64,000 bases of DNA from an uncultured Oscillospiraceae bacterium (GCA_958448165.1 CAUDCW010000002.1:186001-250000); one strand, 5' to 3'; numbered from the stretch's first letter, positions 16,467-25,696 are shown. The notes: a model not told the origin generated them from the letters alone. Translations and numbers: made by a program.

Positions 16467-17195
16467 TTAATTACTCTCCTCATACAAGATATAGAGTTCT
16501 CCGTCTTTACCAATGTCAGACGTCGGCTCTTGTGTACCCGAATATATTGTCGGTGTATTATTAAAGTTGTTGTAATCAAGAAAATATGAGCTCTCTTTTC
16601 CATCAAGTTTATCAGCATCTAAGCCGGATCCGCTTCCGTCTACACCCTTTATAGTTTTTAACAAAGTATTTGCCCCTAACGCCATTTCCGCGTCCGTTAT
16701 CCGAGCAGAAAGTGATCGGTGAGCCTCGTTGTTACTTAGCTTATATGCATCATAATCATATGTAAAAAGCGCTTTTGAGTAATTTGCGTACCCATTTGTT
16801 TCTACAGTAAGCTTACCGTTAACTGTCTTGTAATATGCAAGCACAGTGTCAACAATATCATCGTTTGATATATTGTTTGGAGTGGTAACCGCCATCGCCT
16901 TAATCGTGCGTTCGGTCAAGTTTAGTCTCAGCACTATGTATCCCGTTCCGGACACATTTATCAATAAATCATCGTCGTTGATATATTGATAACCCTCTAT
17001 TATTGCAACACCCGGTTTGATGAGTATGGTTGTATTTGAGTTGTTGTACACCGACGCCGCTAAGCTATCAGTGTACTTTGTTGTTTTAATTATGCCTTTG
17101 CTGTAAAACATTGAATAATACCCGGCGAAATCCTCAGCACTGTATGTTCTCACATCAGCGCCTACACTGTTAAAAAATTTACTGTGTTCAGACAT
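16467..17195 (-). CDS. Tail fibre / upper baseplate-like protein
   Basis: 242 residues. The N-terminus (FFNSVGADVRTYSAEDFAGY) resembles proteins that follow the tail-tip gene in Gram-positive siphophages. A middle segment (GVAIIEGYQYIN...YIVLRLNLTERTI) is typical of BppU/receptor-binding shoulder regions. The C-terminus has the LDADKLDGKESSYFLDY motif found in many tail fibres. It is probably a virion tail-tip component; the exact role is inferred. Confidence 0.75.
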   Translation of the reverse strand: MSEHSKFFNSVGADVRTYSAEDFAGYYSMFYSKGIIKTTKYTDSLAASVYNNSNTTILIKPGVAIIEGYQYINDDDLLINVSGTGYIVLRLNLTERTIKAMAVTTPNNISNDDIVDTVLAYYKTVNGKLTVETNGYANYSKALFTYDYDAYKLSNNEAHRSLSARITDAEMALGANTLLKTIKGVDGSGSGLDADKLDGKESSYFLDYNNFNNTPTIYSGTQEPTSDIGKDGELYILYEESN

Positions 17196-17206
17196 AAGAT
17201 ATCCTC

Positions 17207-18397
17207 CTATCGTATTTGCGGTATCCAGCTTTTTATCGTTCTGCCTATGTTTGCAGATGAAGTTCCAAGGACACCTCGCACTTGAATTGATGTTGCCTCA
17301 TAGCACTCCTCCACTTCGACCAGTCGCATGTCTTGCTCAACGCCAATATCACAGTCTGTTACGGTGACAAGGTCGCCAAGTTCGTAATCCTCGCCGTAAG
17401 CAAATGAGCCCGTTGTTGTTAATATTGCTGTCAGCGTTTCGCTTTTTGAGTAGTCGGACAGTTTATGCTTACCCTCATCTTCGAGCGACATATCTGTTTC
17501 TGTTTCCGCTATTTCGAGCGAACCACAATCCTCAAAGCACTCAAATCTATTATATCCTGTTGGCATCACTTTCTCGTTTGTAACCGCTAAAACAGCTCTC
17601 CCAGCATCCTCGCCCGCACCTCCGGCATATGCAACATTTTTGTAGCCTGATATGTCAATGGAATAGGTGATATCCGCCGCTGAGCCGAATTCTTTTGAGA
17701 TAATCACTCTGCTGTTAACAGATTGGGAACAGCTTCTGTCAGTTCCTGAAACAACCTTAAAGGCTAAGTATTTAGTATCGGAAAGCACGGGAAAGATTTC
17801 CCATCCAACATCGTAGTACTCTGATATTTGCTGCAGAACAGTGTCCAACTGTTCATACCTGCTTATCCACATACCTTTCTTGCCACATTCTCCTCCGGCA
17901 ATAAACGCCAAATTGGGGAACGCTCTTTTATTATCACCGCTCCCGTCTTTGCTATCATCGTACAGTAAGCCGCGCCTTGCAAATGTTTTTATAACCGTTT
18001 CAATCGGCACTTCCTCAAGCTTTGTATCGGCGGTCGTCTTATATGGACAGCAAAAATATCCACCATTGAGTGTGCCAAGCTCGCTTGTCTTCGTATCCTC
18101 AAACGGTATTACTATTCGCCGCGAGGTCAGACCGTCAAGTGTTGTCCCGGTTACTGCAATATCCCTTTTCCCAGCGCTATAACTGCTTTTAAAACCCGTT
18201 ATAATGCCGTTTTTATACTTATTATCAAGCATTATAAGATTGCCGATTTTTATAAGTTCCGGGTCAAGCTTAGGAACGTGAAACTCAAAATCGCCAACGC
18301 CTTGCCAAGAGCGCTTGTGCCGCAGGGAAGTGTAGTAATCTATTATCCCGAGCATCTCCAACTCCTGTGACACTATTTTTATATCAGGACATTTCAC
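17207..18397 (-). CDS. Tail-associated protein (ReqiPepy6 gp37-like / Tal)
   Basis: 396 residues. The N-terminus (LGIIDYYTSLRHKRSWQGVGDFEF) and the segment LDNKYKNGIITGFKSSYSAGKR match the gp27-like hub fold of siphovirus tail-tip proteins of the ReqiPepy6 gp37-like family. It sits immediately after Dit and should form the hub closing the tail tube. There is no obvious lytic domain. The ribosome site overlaps the Dit stop region (stop at 18400). Confidence 0.82.
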   Translation of the reverse strand: MKCPDIKIVSQELEMLGIIDYYTSLRHKRSWQGVGDFEFHVPKLDPELIKIGNLIMLDNKYKNGIITGFKSSYSAGKRDIAVTGTTLDGLTSRRIVIPFEDTKTSELGTLNGGYFCCPYKTTADTKLEEVPIETVIKTFARRGLLYDDSKDGSGDNKRAFPNLAFIAGGECGKKGMWISRYEQLDTVLQQISEYYDVGWEIFPVLSDTKYLAFKVVSGTDRSCSQSVNSRVIISKEFGSAADITYSIDISGYKNVAYAGGAGEDAGRAVLAVTNEKVMPTGYNRFECFEDCGSLEIAETETDMSLEDEGKHKLSDYSKSETLTAILTTTGSFAYGEDYELGDLVTVTDCDIGVEQDMRLVEVEECYEATSIQVRGVLGTSSANIGRTIKSWIPQIR

Positions 18398-18399
18398 GC

Positions 18400-19275
18400 T
18401 TAAACCCCCTCATATCGTTCATACCATTTAATCTTGATTTCGACCGACTCGTTAATGTTTGCCGAGGAATACTTAATAACATTTGCGCCCGGTTTGAGCT
18501 TCCAAAACACAGAACTCGGGCTAATCACATTGAAAGCGTTAACGGTTGTCTTTCCCGACTCTGTATATTTTGCCTTAAGCTGCCCCGGCGTAGTGTCAAT
18601 AATGAGTTTACTGCCGGTCGGCATAGATAAGTTTTCAAAATACAAGCTTTCACCGGTTGTTAGGTTCTTCAGCGTAGGCTTCTCAGCGTGACCGCTTACC
18701 GTAATCTCAACCGGAGTATCAGCCGAGGACCGACATTCGATTACCTCTTGAGTTGTAACATTACCAAACGAAATTTCATTAAACTGAGTTTCAAACTTAA
18801 GACCTGTGCCGCTTGAGTATCCAATTATCATCTCGCTTGCCTGTGTACTCTGCCAATACGGATCAGCACAGTGAAACTTAATATCGCACTTGTTGTAATT
18901 CGCCACTCGCTCGGTGAAATTTCCCGGCAGGACGGGTCTTGCCTTGATTCGTACGGTAATATAATCATTACGGTAGTACAGCCAACCCTCATCCTTGCCG
19001 GACAGCTTGCTTATAAGCTCAAACCGCTTGTAGTACATATCCTCACGATTAACGCCGTGAACATACACCGTGCAGGGAATTTCCCTCGGCTCAACCCTCA
19101 CTCCCTGAACGTGCGTGCCGTCAACACCCGGAATATCCTCGGTTATGAGCGTATGCTCAACTGCGCCGAGGTTTTGAACAGTCGAGAGAATGTATCCATC
19201 CTTGAGTGCTAACTCCACGCAGGTGTCCGGCTTCGAGTAATCGCCGCCCGGCGGTACATAGATTAACGCTTGCAA
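18400..19275 (-). CDS. Distal tail protein (Dit)
   Basis: About 291 residues. Fits the siphovirus Dit family: N-terminal LQALIYVPPGGDYSKPDTC, then the RVEPREIPCTVYVHG and RFELISKLSGKDEGWLYYRN segments, and a C-terminal galectin-like part ending VFWKLKPGANVIKYSS. No ATG is available. TTG 19275 lies about 10 nt after AGTGAGG and is preferred; TTG 19284 is the alternative. It joins the tail tube to the tip and follows the tape measure directly. Confidence 0.8.
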   Translation of the reverse strand: MQALIYVPPGGDYSKPDTCVELALKDGYILSTVQNLGAVEHTLITEDIPGVDGTHVQGVRVEPREIPCTVYVHGVNREDMYYKRFELISKLSGKDEGWLYYRNDYITVRIKARPVLPGNFTERVANYNKCDIKFHCADPYWQSTQASEMIIGYSSGTGLKFETQFNEISFGNVTTQEVIECRSSADTPVEITVSGHAEKPTLKNLTTGESLYFENLSMPTGSKLIIDTTPGQLKAKYTESGKTTVNAFNVISPSSVFWKLKPGANVIKYSSANINESVEIKIKWYERYEGV

Positions 19276-19287
19276 TCTTATCAATCC

Positions 19288-22200
19288 TCACTTTCTTATT
19301 TCTGCCGCCAAGTTGTCAACGACTGTTTCAATTTGTCGGCGCACTTGTATCGGCGATTCTACAGGCTCGTTAAAAACAACTGTCATAGATATATCCTGTT
19401 TCGCAGGCTGTGCCGACTGGCTCGCCTTTGCCGTCAACTCCGCCTCATACTCGGCTCTGTTCGCCCAGAAGTTGTCTGCGGCAGAATTTGCCGTCCGGGC
19501 AAGGTCACGTTGATAACTGTCCATAAAGTTGCCAATCTGGGTTACCATTGTTTCAATGCTCTTGTATTTGCCGTAAAATCCGTTATACAAGCTCTCGCCG
19601 ATGCTCTGTCCGGCAAGGTCGTACTCGGGCGCATAGGACTTGATAAGCTCAATCATCTGCTTCTGAGAGGACTGCAGCATTGTTCTCTCAGTTTCAGCGC
19701 GCAAATTAAAAGAGCTTGTCAGCTTATCGTAGTTTTCCCCGATAGCGTCAAGCTCCTTTTGCAGTGCGTCCTGCTGTTCCTGTGACTGTTTCTTAACATC
19801 CTCCAACTGCTGTTGCAGTGCCTCCTTCTGTGCCTTGCGTTCTTCCTTGAGCAGTCGCTCAGCTTCTTCCTTGTCAAGCCGATTCAGCTCCTTTTGCAGC
19901 TGTTTTCGGTTGTAATCGTCCTTTTCGTAAGCGAGCTTCAACTCAACCTGTTGTCGCTTCAGCTCGTATTCTCGCCGTTTATCCTCGCTCTCCTGGGCCT
20001 CGTCAAGCTTGTCGAGCGCATCAATCTGACCTTGTATGGCTGCAGTGGTTTCATCTTCCCACTTTTTCCAGTTTTCGATTGACTGATTGATTAAATCCTC
20101 TTCCAGCTCACGCTGTTGCTCATACTTGTTTTTCAAAGCCTCGGTCACGGCATCGCCGAGCTTATCAAGAGCGGATATGTCGGCATCCTTCTTATCTTTG
20201 AACAAATCTCTAATACGCTGCTCAAGGTCAGCGGCGTCCTCGGCGGTCAGCTTGTACTTCCGCCTAATCTCATCAAGATACGCTATTTCAAGGTCATAGC
20301 TCAGAGCAGACAGCTTCTTACGCCTCTCAATCCTATCGAGTGCCTCGTCATACGCTTTTTCAAGCGCACTCTTCTCTTCATCGGCGAGCTGCTTCTTCAG
20401 ATTATGTATCTTAATTTCAAGCTCCATACGCTGTTCGGCGTTAAGCTCAAAGGTTGCTCTGATACGCTCAAGCCACTCAAGCTCCTGCTCAGATGTCAAG
20501 CGGTCAAGGCTTTTCCGGTTATTCATGGCGGTGTACTCGTTCTGCAGCTTTTCGTCTCGCAGCGCCTTTTCAGCTTCATAAATCTTAATCTGTAGTTCAA
20601 TCGCCTGCTCAGCGTTCAAAGCGTACTGGTCACGAATGCGTAGCAGCCAGTCAAGCTCCTGCTGCTTGCTTAGCGAGTCGAGGCTCTTGTTGTAGCCAAT
20701 CCACTTGTATTCATTTTGCAAAGCGTCCTCAATGGCCTTTTCCTGTTCTTCACGCCACGCTTTTTCAGCGTTGTATAAACGTTTTTCCATGTCGTAGCGC
20801 TCATCAGTGTTCTGAGCGTATGTAGAGTTAATTCTCTGCAGCCACGCAAGCTCCTCCTCGGCTGTGAGCTGACCGAGTGCCTTTAAGTGCTCCATATACT
20901 TAAGCTCCTCGGCGAGTGCTTCGTTTTTAGTTGAGGTTGCACTCGCACTGTTGTAGGTTTCAACTGTAAGACCGTTAATAGCGGCAATCTGAGCATCGAT
21001 AGCCGCAATCTTATCTTTATCAGCCTGCAAAGAGAGGTCGCCCTGCTGATTTTTTAAATCGTTAACAAGCTGCAAGGTTGCGGCATAATCGCTTTCTGCA
21101 GCACCCATTGTAATACGGAGCTGTATTTCAGTTTTGTAGGCGGTAATCTGCTTTTGTATGTCGTCAACTATTTTCTGAGTAGTTTTTCCGATCTCAAGCT
21201 GTTTTTGCTTTTCGAGTTCAAGCGAGGATATAGCTTCCTGCTTCTTAACCTCCCAGAGCTTCTTGATGACCTCGGCTTGGTTTTCGATTGACAAGTTGCC
21301 GTCAGCCATTGCCTGAGCAAACTGCGGATACTGATTGATCAAGGAAAGTGTAGTGTCAAAGTCAAGCGACTTGCCTTGGTTGAGTTGTGACCACGCACTG
21401 CCGAGGGAAGAAAGGGAGGTTGTCAGGTCACCAAAATTCTTGCTATTTAGTTCATCAAGTTGAGATTGATATATAACCGCCTTAGCTTGCAGCTCCTCGT
21501 AATATCCCTTTTCTTCTTCTGTCATCTTGCCCTTTGCTTCAAGCGCCGCCTTTTCGCTATCTATCCTGCCGAGGTTGCTTTCCATTGTGTCCTGTGCAAC
21601 CTTTTTCAGGTATTCGCCATTCTGCAAGGATAGGTCGCCTGTTTCGATGATATACTTTTGCAAAGCCGGATATTTCTCGGTCAGTTCAGATAAGGTATCA
21701 GCACTCAATGATTGACCGGAAGATAACTGCAGGTATGCGTCCTGCAACACACTGAAAGCGGATATGTTTTCGTTGATGGCATTGAAAAGAGCGTTGTATA
21801 CATTAGTTACATCCTTAGCGTTTGCACCTTCGTTTTTGATGACTTTTTGGACATTATCGTATTCTTTAATTATATTTTTATAATCTTCAAACTTTTCCGG
21901 AAGTCCGCTAATTTCAGCGCCGATAGAAGATAGTAATTTTTCATACCCTTTACGATCTTCACCGGTTGATGATTTATAAAGTTTTTCAATTTCTTTTGCA
22001 ACTTTACGGAGTTTTTTCTCGGTGTCTTCAGTGCTAGCATTAAGTTTCCATACGAGTGCTTGACCTGTAGATACCTTATCGCTTACATCATCTCCACTTA
22101 AAGTAAAGCCCGATTTTTCTAAAGCCGATTTTACTTCTTTAAAGTAACTGTCAGAAAACTTATCAAGATAAGTATCTCGTGTCGTGTATATTTTTGTTTC

Positions 22201-23358
22201 TCTAGATTTTGCCAATTCGCTTTTAGCATTTAAGTATTCCGGGAATATTTCAGTTTCTGTTCTTTTGGCATTTTCAAGGCGCAGTTTTTGTAAGCTTTCA
22301 ATTTCCTGTTGTATACTGCCATTGATAAGATTAATATTTTTAGCTTCTTCTCCATATTCATCGTTAATTTGTTTTTGCATATCAAGCAATTCTGACTTTA
22401 AAGAGATTTCTTCTGTTCGAGATAAATTAAGGTTATCAAGCTTATATTTTATTTCTGTATACCTTGATATTGTATCAGATAACCCATCGTCACTATCTTT
22501 AAAATCAGCAAGAGTATTTAAAGCTTTTTGTCTTGCTTCTTCTTCTTTTTTTTCTAATTGCTGTATGTAATTCGCAATTAAAGATATCGCAATACCAGCC
22601 ACCGCAATTATACCGGATCCGATGGCCAGAGCCATTGAAGCCTTTCCTGCAGACTGCACTGCGTCCTTGACTGCAATTATGTTCGTTACGAGAGTATCTA
22701 TATTATCTATCACATCAGGCAGTACCGTATCAGCCGTTCTGAGCGATGATGTTAGAGTCCTCACCGCTGTATCAAGATTGCTCTTTGATTTTTGGTCGCT
22801 CATCTTTTGGTTGAGCTTCTCCTGCTTTGCCGCTGCCGAATCCGTTGCGGCTTCTTGTTTTTGAAACGCTTTAACTTGTTTAACAACCCACTCGTCCTGC
22901 GAAGCATAAACCTTGTCAAATTTGGCTTCGAGCTCCTGCAGGGCAATGCGTTCCTTGTCGATCGACTTTGTTGCTTTGTCAATTGCTTCGTGGTCGCTTC
23001 TGAACATCGGTTCCTTAGCCATTATCCGCTCAAGCTCTGCCACCTTGCTTTTCTGTAGTTCAATCTTGTTGGCGAGTATATCTAGGTTATCCCTATATCC
23101 CTTTAGGGCGGAAGTATCAGAAAAAGCAGATGAAAGAATTTTATCAGCTTCAGCACCTTTAATTCCGATTTTATCAAGCACCTCACGGACATATGCTAAA
23201 TCTTCCTCGTGTTGAACGTCAACCTCAAGTGTAACCTTACCGTCTTTAGCAGCTGTGTTTACTTCTTTTATTTTGCCTATCGCTTCATCAGCGCCGTCGG
23301 TCTTGCTTTCAAGTATAATTTCAGCGACAAGCCTGCCGACATTAATTTCATCAGCCAT
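19288..23358 (-). CDS. Tape measure protein
   Basis: 1356 residues, the longest phage gene, setting tail length. It is mostly coiled coil, with a hydrophobic stretch near residues 235-265 (MALAIGSGIIAVAGIAISLI). Residues about 820-1055 hold four imperfect tandem repeats of ~57 residues with the core S.LDSLS/LT.E.EL.WL.RIR..Y.LNAEQ..ELE.KIY.AEK. The C-terminus (ISMTVVFNEPVESPIQVRRQ) is typical of tape measures. GGAGG lies upstream of ATG 23358. Four tandem repeats imply possible length variation between related phages. Confidence 0.92.
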   Translation of the reverse strand: MADEINVGRLVAEIILESKTDGADEAIGKIKEVNTAAKDGKVTLEVDVQHEEDLAYVREVLDKIGIKGAEADKILSSAFSDTSALKGYRDNLDILANKIELQKSKVAELERIMAKEPMFRSDHEAIDKATKSIDKERIALQELEAKFDKVYASQDEWVVKQVKAFQKQEAATDSAAAKQEKLNQKMSDQKSKSNLDTAVRTLTSSLRTADTVLPDVIDNIDTLVTNIIAVKDAVQSAGKASMALAIGSGIIAVAGIAISLIANYIQQLEKKEEEARQKALNTLADFKDSDDGLSDTISRYTEIKYKLDNLNLSRTEEISLKSELLDMQKQINDEYGEEAKNINLINGSIQQEIESLQKLRLENAKRTETEIFPEYLNAKSELAKSRETKIYTTRDTYLDKFSDSYFKEVKSALEKSGFTLSGDDVSDKVSTGQALVWKLNASTEDTEKKLRKVAKEIEKLYKSSTGEDRKGYEKLLSSIGAEISGLPEKFEDYKNIIKEYDNVQKVIKNEGANAKDVTNVYNALFNAINENISAFSVLQDAYLQLSSGQSLSADTLSELTEKYPALQKYIIETGDLSLQNGEYLKKVAQDTMESNLGRIDSEKAALEAKGKMTEEEKGYYEELQAKAVIYQSQLDELNSKNFGDLTTSLSSLGSAWSQLNQGKSLDFDTTLSLINQYPQFAQAMADGNLSIENQAEVIKKLWEVKKQEAISSLELEKQKQLEIGKTTQKIVDDIQKQITAYKTEIQLRITMGAAESDYAATLQLVNDLKNQQGDLSLQADKDKIAAIDAQIAAINGLTVETYNSASATSTKNEALAEELKYMEHLKALGQLTAEEELAWLQRINSTYAQNTDERYDMEKRLYNAEKAWREEQEKAIEDALQNEYKWIGYNKSLDSLSKQQELDWLLRIRDQYALNAEQAIELQIKIYEAEKALRDEKLQNEYTAMNNRKSLDRLTSEQELEWLERIRATFELNAEQRMELEIKIHNLKKQLADEEKSALEKAYDEALDRIERRKKLSALSYDLEIAYLDEIRRKYKLTAEDAADLEQRIRDLFKDKKDADISALDKLGDAVTEALKNKYEQQRELEEDLINQSIENWKKWEDETTAAIQGQIDALDKLDEAQESEDKRREYELKRQQVELKLAYEKDDYNRKQLQKELNRLDKEEAERLLKEERKAQKEALQQQLEDVKKQSQEQQDALQKELDAIGENYDKLTSSFNLRAETERTMLQSSQKQMIELIKSYAPEYDLAGQSIGESLYNGFYGKYKSIETMVTQIGNFMDSYQRDLARTANSAADNFWANRAEYEAELTAKASQSAQPAKQDISMTVVFNEPVESPIQVRRQIETVVDNLAAEIRK

Positions 23359-23390
23359 ATATTTTACCTCCGTTTAAATTATTGCAATAT

Positions 23391-23421
23391 AAAAAAGCAC
23401 CTACAACGTAGATGCTTTTTT
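23391..23421 (-). terminator. Strong terminator of the lipoprotein moron
   Basis: AGCACCTAC-AAC-GTAGATGCT (one mismatch), with six Ts on both sides, lies 20 nt after the lipoprotein stop at 23441. Confidence 0.85.
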
Positions 23422-23440
23422 ATATTAAGTCTTACCGATT

Positions 23441-23917
23441 CTATGTTGATGTAATCATAATACCCATTCCTTCGGATAGGTTGCAGGCATATATTTTCCA
23501 GTTATCTATTTCATATGTTTTGTAATCCAATCCCCATTCTGTAAAATTTTCGTTTGGTTTAGCTCCAATAATAAGATTTTCTGTGTCGTTGTTATCCCAC
23601 GAAAAAACAATATTAGGCATTATCGCAGTTAATATATTTTTTGTTTCATCTATATTTATTAGATTTTGAAGAAGAAAAAAATCATCTTCTCCGTCTAAGA
23701 ATTCACTTGATAATTCATCTTCACGGAAAAACAGAACATCGTGAACTTTTGCATATGGTTCCAATCCAATATGCGCTTTAGGAAACTCGTCTTTAATATT
23801 TTCTAATATTTTTGTTAAAGTTAACTCAGGTGCTTTACCACACCCCACAAAACAACATCCAACCACCATAACCGCACAGAGAATAACCGAAATAACTTTA
23901 ATTGATACTTTTGTCAT
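23441..23917 (-). CDS. Phage-encoded lipoprotein (moron, possible superinfection exclusion)
   Basis: 158 residues with a lipoprotein signal (VISVILCAVMVVGCCFVGCG; the lipidated Cys is one of those in GCCFVGC). The mature part is soluble and acidic (ILENIKDEFPKAHIGLEPYA, FFREDELSSEFLDGEDDFF), with no recognised domain. It interrupts the tail operon between the frameshifted chaperone and the tape measure. It has its own sigma-A-like promoter (23937-23965) and its own terminator (23391-23421), so it should be made in the lysogen. Phage lipoproteins in this place often block DNA entry of related phages; that role is inferred here. ATG 23917 has AGGAGGG upstream. Confidence 0.8.
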   Translation of the reverse strand: MTKVSIKVISVILCAVMVVGCCFVGCGKAPELTLTKILENIKDEFPKAHIGLEPYAKVHDVLFFREDELSSEFLDGEDDFFLLQNLINIDETKNILTAIMPNIVFSWDNNDTENLIIGAKPNENFTEWGLDYKTYEIDNWKIYACNLSEGMGIMITST

Positions 23918-23936
23918 AACAATCCCTCCTGAGTAC

Positions 23937-23965
23937 ATCATAGCAGATTGTTCACAAAAATACAA
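23937..23965 (-). promoter_or_regulatory. Sigma-A-type promoter of the lipoprotein moron
   Basis: On the minus strand: TTGTAT, 17 nt, TATGAT, with TGC directly before the -10. The start codon is 20 nt downstream of the -10. Confidence 0.7.
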
Positions 23966-23996
23966 TATTTTTAATGCTATTTTTGTAAGGGATTTC

Positions 23997-24027
23997 ACGG
24001 CTATGTGATTGTTATTCACATAGCCGT
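23997..24027. other. Hairpin upstream of the moron
   Basis: A perfect 11-bp stem, ACGGCTATGTG with CACATAGCCGT. It lies just after the end of the frameshifted chaperone frame (24040). There is no T-run on the minus strand. It may separate the tail operon from the moron unit. Confidence 0.55.
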
Positions 24028-24039
24028 ACTTCACTTCAA

Positions 24040-24282
24040 TTACTCCAACTCATCGGCGTAAACCTCGCCGTTCTCGCCGGACTTATCTTTGTCGGGCGAG
24101 TGCATATCGTTATACGCATCCATCATCACAATGAATTCGTCATAATAGTACTCGTTGAGCAGCTCAGACTTCGACAAATTTATGCTTTGAGCGATGGCGA
24201 GCCACCGCTGGAGCCAGTATTCTCCGGGTTCTTCGTTGTCGGCGCGGTCAGCTTCTTGAGCCTCCGCACGCTCGCGAAAAAA
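24040..24282 (-). CDS. -1 frame extension of the tail assembly chaperone (GT-type fusion)
   Basis: No start codon of its own. After a -1 slip at the heptamer T TTT TTC (24276-24282) translation would leave the 166-residue chaperone and read on: RERAEAQEADRADNEEPGEY, then WLQRWLAIAQSINLSKSELL, NEYYYDEFIVMMDAYNDM, ending at TAA 24040. The phase agrees with a -1 shift. Tail chaperone pairs made this way (G and GT of lambda) are general in long-tailed phages; both help assemble the tail around the tape measure. Confidence 0.83.
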   Translation of the reverse strand, partial: FFRERAEAQEADRADNEEPGEYWLQRWLAIAQSINLSKSELLNEYYYDEFIVMMDAYNDMHSPDKDKSGENGEVYADELE

Positions 24283-24680
24283 TCGTCATAATTGTTTATC
24301 TCAACAAACTTAATGACAATCTCCATAAGCTCATCCAGAGCGAGAGCGTTTTCGCGGTCGGGGTCGAGCAGTCGCTCCTTTGGTATGTCAAGCAAATCAG
24401 ACAACAGCAGACACAGCTGCTCCGGTGCTGTGGTAAGAAGCTTACCCAACACCTTGAGCATAGCCGTGCGGTCGAGGGAGAGGAGCTGGTCAAGGAGTTG
24501 TGAGAAGTCCTGAACATCCGGGAATACCTTGCTCAAGAGTATGTAAGGCAAATCCTCGGATTTTTTCAGATACTCGACATACTTGCCGACAGGAAGCTTG
24601 CGGATTGTAACGCCGTACAGCTCATAGGTTTTCGGGACAGTCAGCTCAAGGCTTTTGTCCCTCTTTTTCAGCAAACCCAT
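24180..24680 (-). CDS. Tail assembly chaperone, short (G-type) product
   Basis: 166 residues, helical, soluble. Starts MGLLKKRDKSLELTVPKTYE and contains LPVGKYVEYLKKSEDLPYIL, typical of the chaperone N-terminus, and ends in a Gly/Ser-rich tail (ENTGSSGGSPSLKA). It precedes the tape measure and follows the major tail protein as in other siphophages. Near residue 134 the codons GAT TTT TTC contain the slippery heptamer that yields the longer GT product. Confidence 0.82.
   Translation of the reverse strand: MGLLKKRDKSLELTVPKTYELYGVTIRKLPVGKYVEYLKKSEDLPYILLSKVFPDVQDFSQLLDQLLSLDRTAMLKVLGKLLTTAPEQLCLLLSDLLDIPKERLLDPDRENALALDELMEIVIKFVEINNYDDFFASVRRLKKLTAPTTKNPENTGSSGGSPSLKA
24276..24282 (-). promoter_or_regulatory. 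Programmed -1 ribosomal frameshift site
   Basis: The heptamer T TTT TTC in the chaperone frame fits the X XXY YYZ rule. The new frame is open to 24040. Confidence 0.8.
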
Positions 24681-24691
24681 AATTCGTCACC

Positions 24692-25255
24692 TTAACCTGC
24701 CGGAACAGCCGGGATTGTTTCGAGCCATGTGGTGCTGATTGATTCGTCTGTGTCAGCAGTGAGCCTGATTTTGTTGTCGCACTTTCTGCCGAGACATTTA
24801 AATGTCAGCTCATAGTTCTGACCCTCGGGCGCACCCTCTTTGCGAGTGTTGTGCGAAACCTTGTAGCCGGTGAGCTTTGCCGACAACCACGCAAACATTC
24901 TGTAGCCACCGTCACGCCTGAGAGCGGCGTAATTGATTGCAACGGGCGTTGCATCGTCAACAGTCGACTCCTCCATAACATCCTTGTCAATCGTTGCACC
25001 CGTGAGCTGTGCGAGCATTTCAAGCTCCGCCTCTGTGACAGTAACAACAACCGTTGAGCTGTCCCAGGTTGATCCGCTATCCCACACACCGTCATCGGCA
25101 GGGATTGTGTACTCCGTCTTGTTGTCGGTCGGAGCGCAGGAAACGGCACCGGGAATAGGCACTCTCTCACCAACGCTGTAGGCTGTTGCTGTGTCCGAAA
25201 CGATCGGCAAAATGCCGAAATTGTTAAAGCCTCTCAAATACTTTGGTTTAGACAT
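24692..25255 (-). CDS. Major tail protein
   Basis: 187 residues, phi13-type tube-forming protein. It shows N-terminal KYLRGFNNFGILPI, the insertion loop region YTIPADDGVWDSG, a central VTVTEAELEMLAQLTGATID segment and C-terminal YRMFAWLSAKLTGYKVSHNT, all usual for the family. It forms the tail tube. ATG 25255 has AAAGGATGATT upstream. The 70-nt gap before it carries a phased TTTAAA array (25284-25334). Confidence 0.85.
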   Translation of the reverse strand: MSKPKYLRGFNNFGILPIVSDTATAYSVGERVPIPGAVSCAPTDNKTEYTIPADDGVWDSGSTWDSSTVVVTVTEAELEMLAQLTGATIDKDVMEESTVDDATPVAINYAALRRDGGYRMFAWLSAKLTGYKVSHNTRKEGAPEGQNYELTFKCLGRKCDNKIRLTADTDESISTTWLETIPAVPAG

Positions 25256-25283
25256 AATCAAATCATCCTTTCAAAAATCTTTA

Positions 25284-25334
25284 TTAAACCGCCGTTAAAG
25301 GCGTTTTAAACATTCGTAAAATGCGTTTTAAATA
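25284..25334. repeat. Helically phased TTAAA array, copy 3
   Basis: TTAAA-type cores are spaced about 11 bp apart over 50 bp, with GCCG/GGCG/TGCG between them. Two similar arrays lie at 28524-28566 and 44951-45009. A DNA-bend or protein-array function is inferred. Confidence 0.5.
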
Positions 25335-25696
25335 TCGCCGAATATAACTATTTCGCAATATACCGTAGTTGTATGCTCGGTGCGCTCAAGCAGTAAAGGT
25401 CCTCTGCGCTGGCGGCAAATGTAAATCTTGCCGCCGAGGTCAAACGGCTTTTCATCCACTCCTGAGTTCAGCAACTCAAATATAGACTTGCAAACGGCGT
25501 GTGCATCGTTGTAATCATACCTCCGCACCTGTATCTGTATGTAGTGCGCACCGTCACCGGTGCCGTAGCTGTTCGCAACGCTGTCCCATTCGGACAGATT
25601 AATAGCTTCTGCCTGTTCTTTTTCATCCGGCATAAAGTTTGGGTATATATTTGTATAGCCATGTTTAGCGAGAAACTCTTTTAATGCTGTCAACAT
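25328..25696 (-). CDS. Tail terminator / completion protein
   Basis: 122 residues. Position between the gp10-like protein and the major tail protein, size, and the pattern YIQIQVRRYDYNDAHAVCKS ... GPLLLERTEHTTTVYCEIVI match siphovirus tail terminator proteins that cap the tail. ATG 25696 overlaps the preceding stop by 1 nt. Confidence 0.75.
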   Translation of the reverse strand: MLTALKEFLAKHGYTNIYPNFMPDEKEQAEAINLSEWDSVANSYGTGDGAHYIQIQVRRYDYNDAHAVCKSIFELLNSGVDEKPFDLGGKIYICRQRRGPLLLERTEHTTTVYCEIVIFGDI

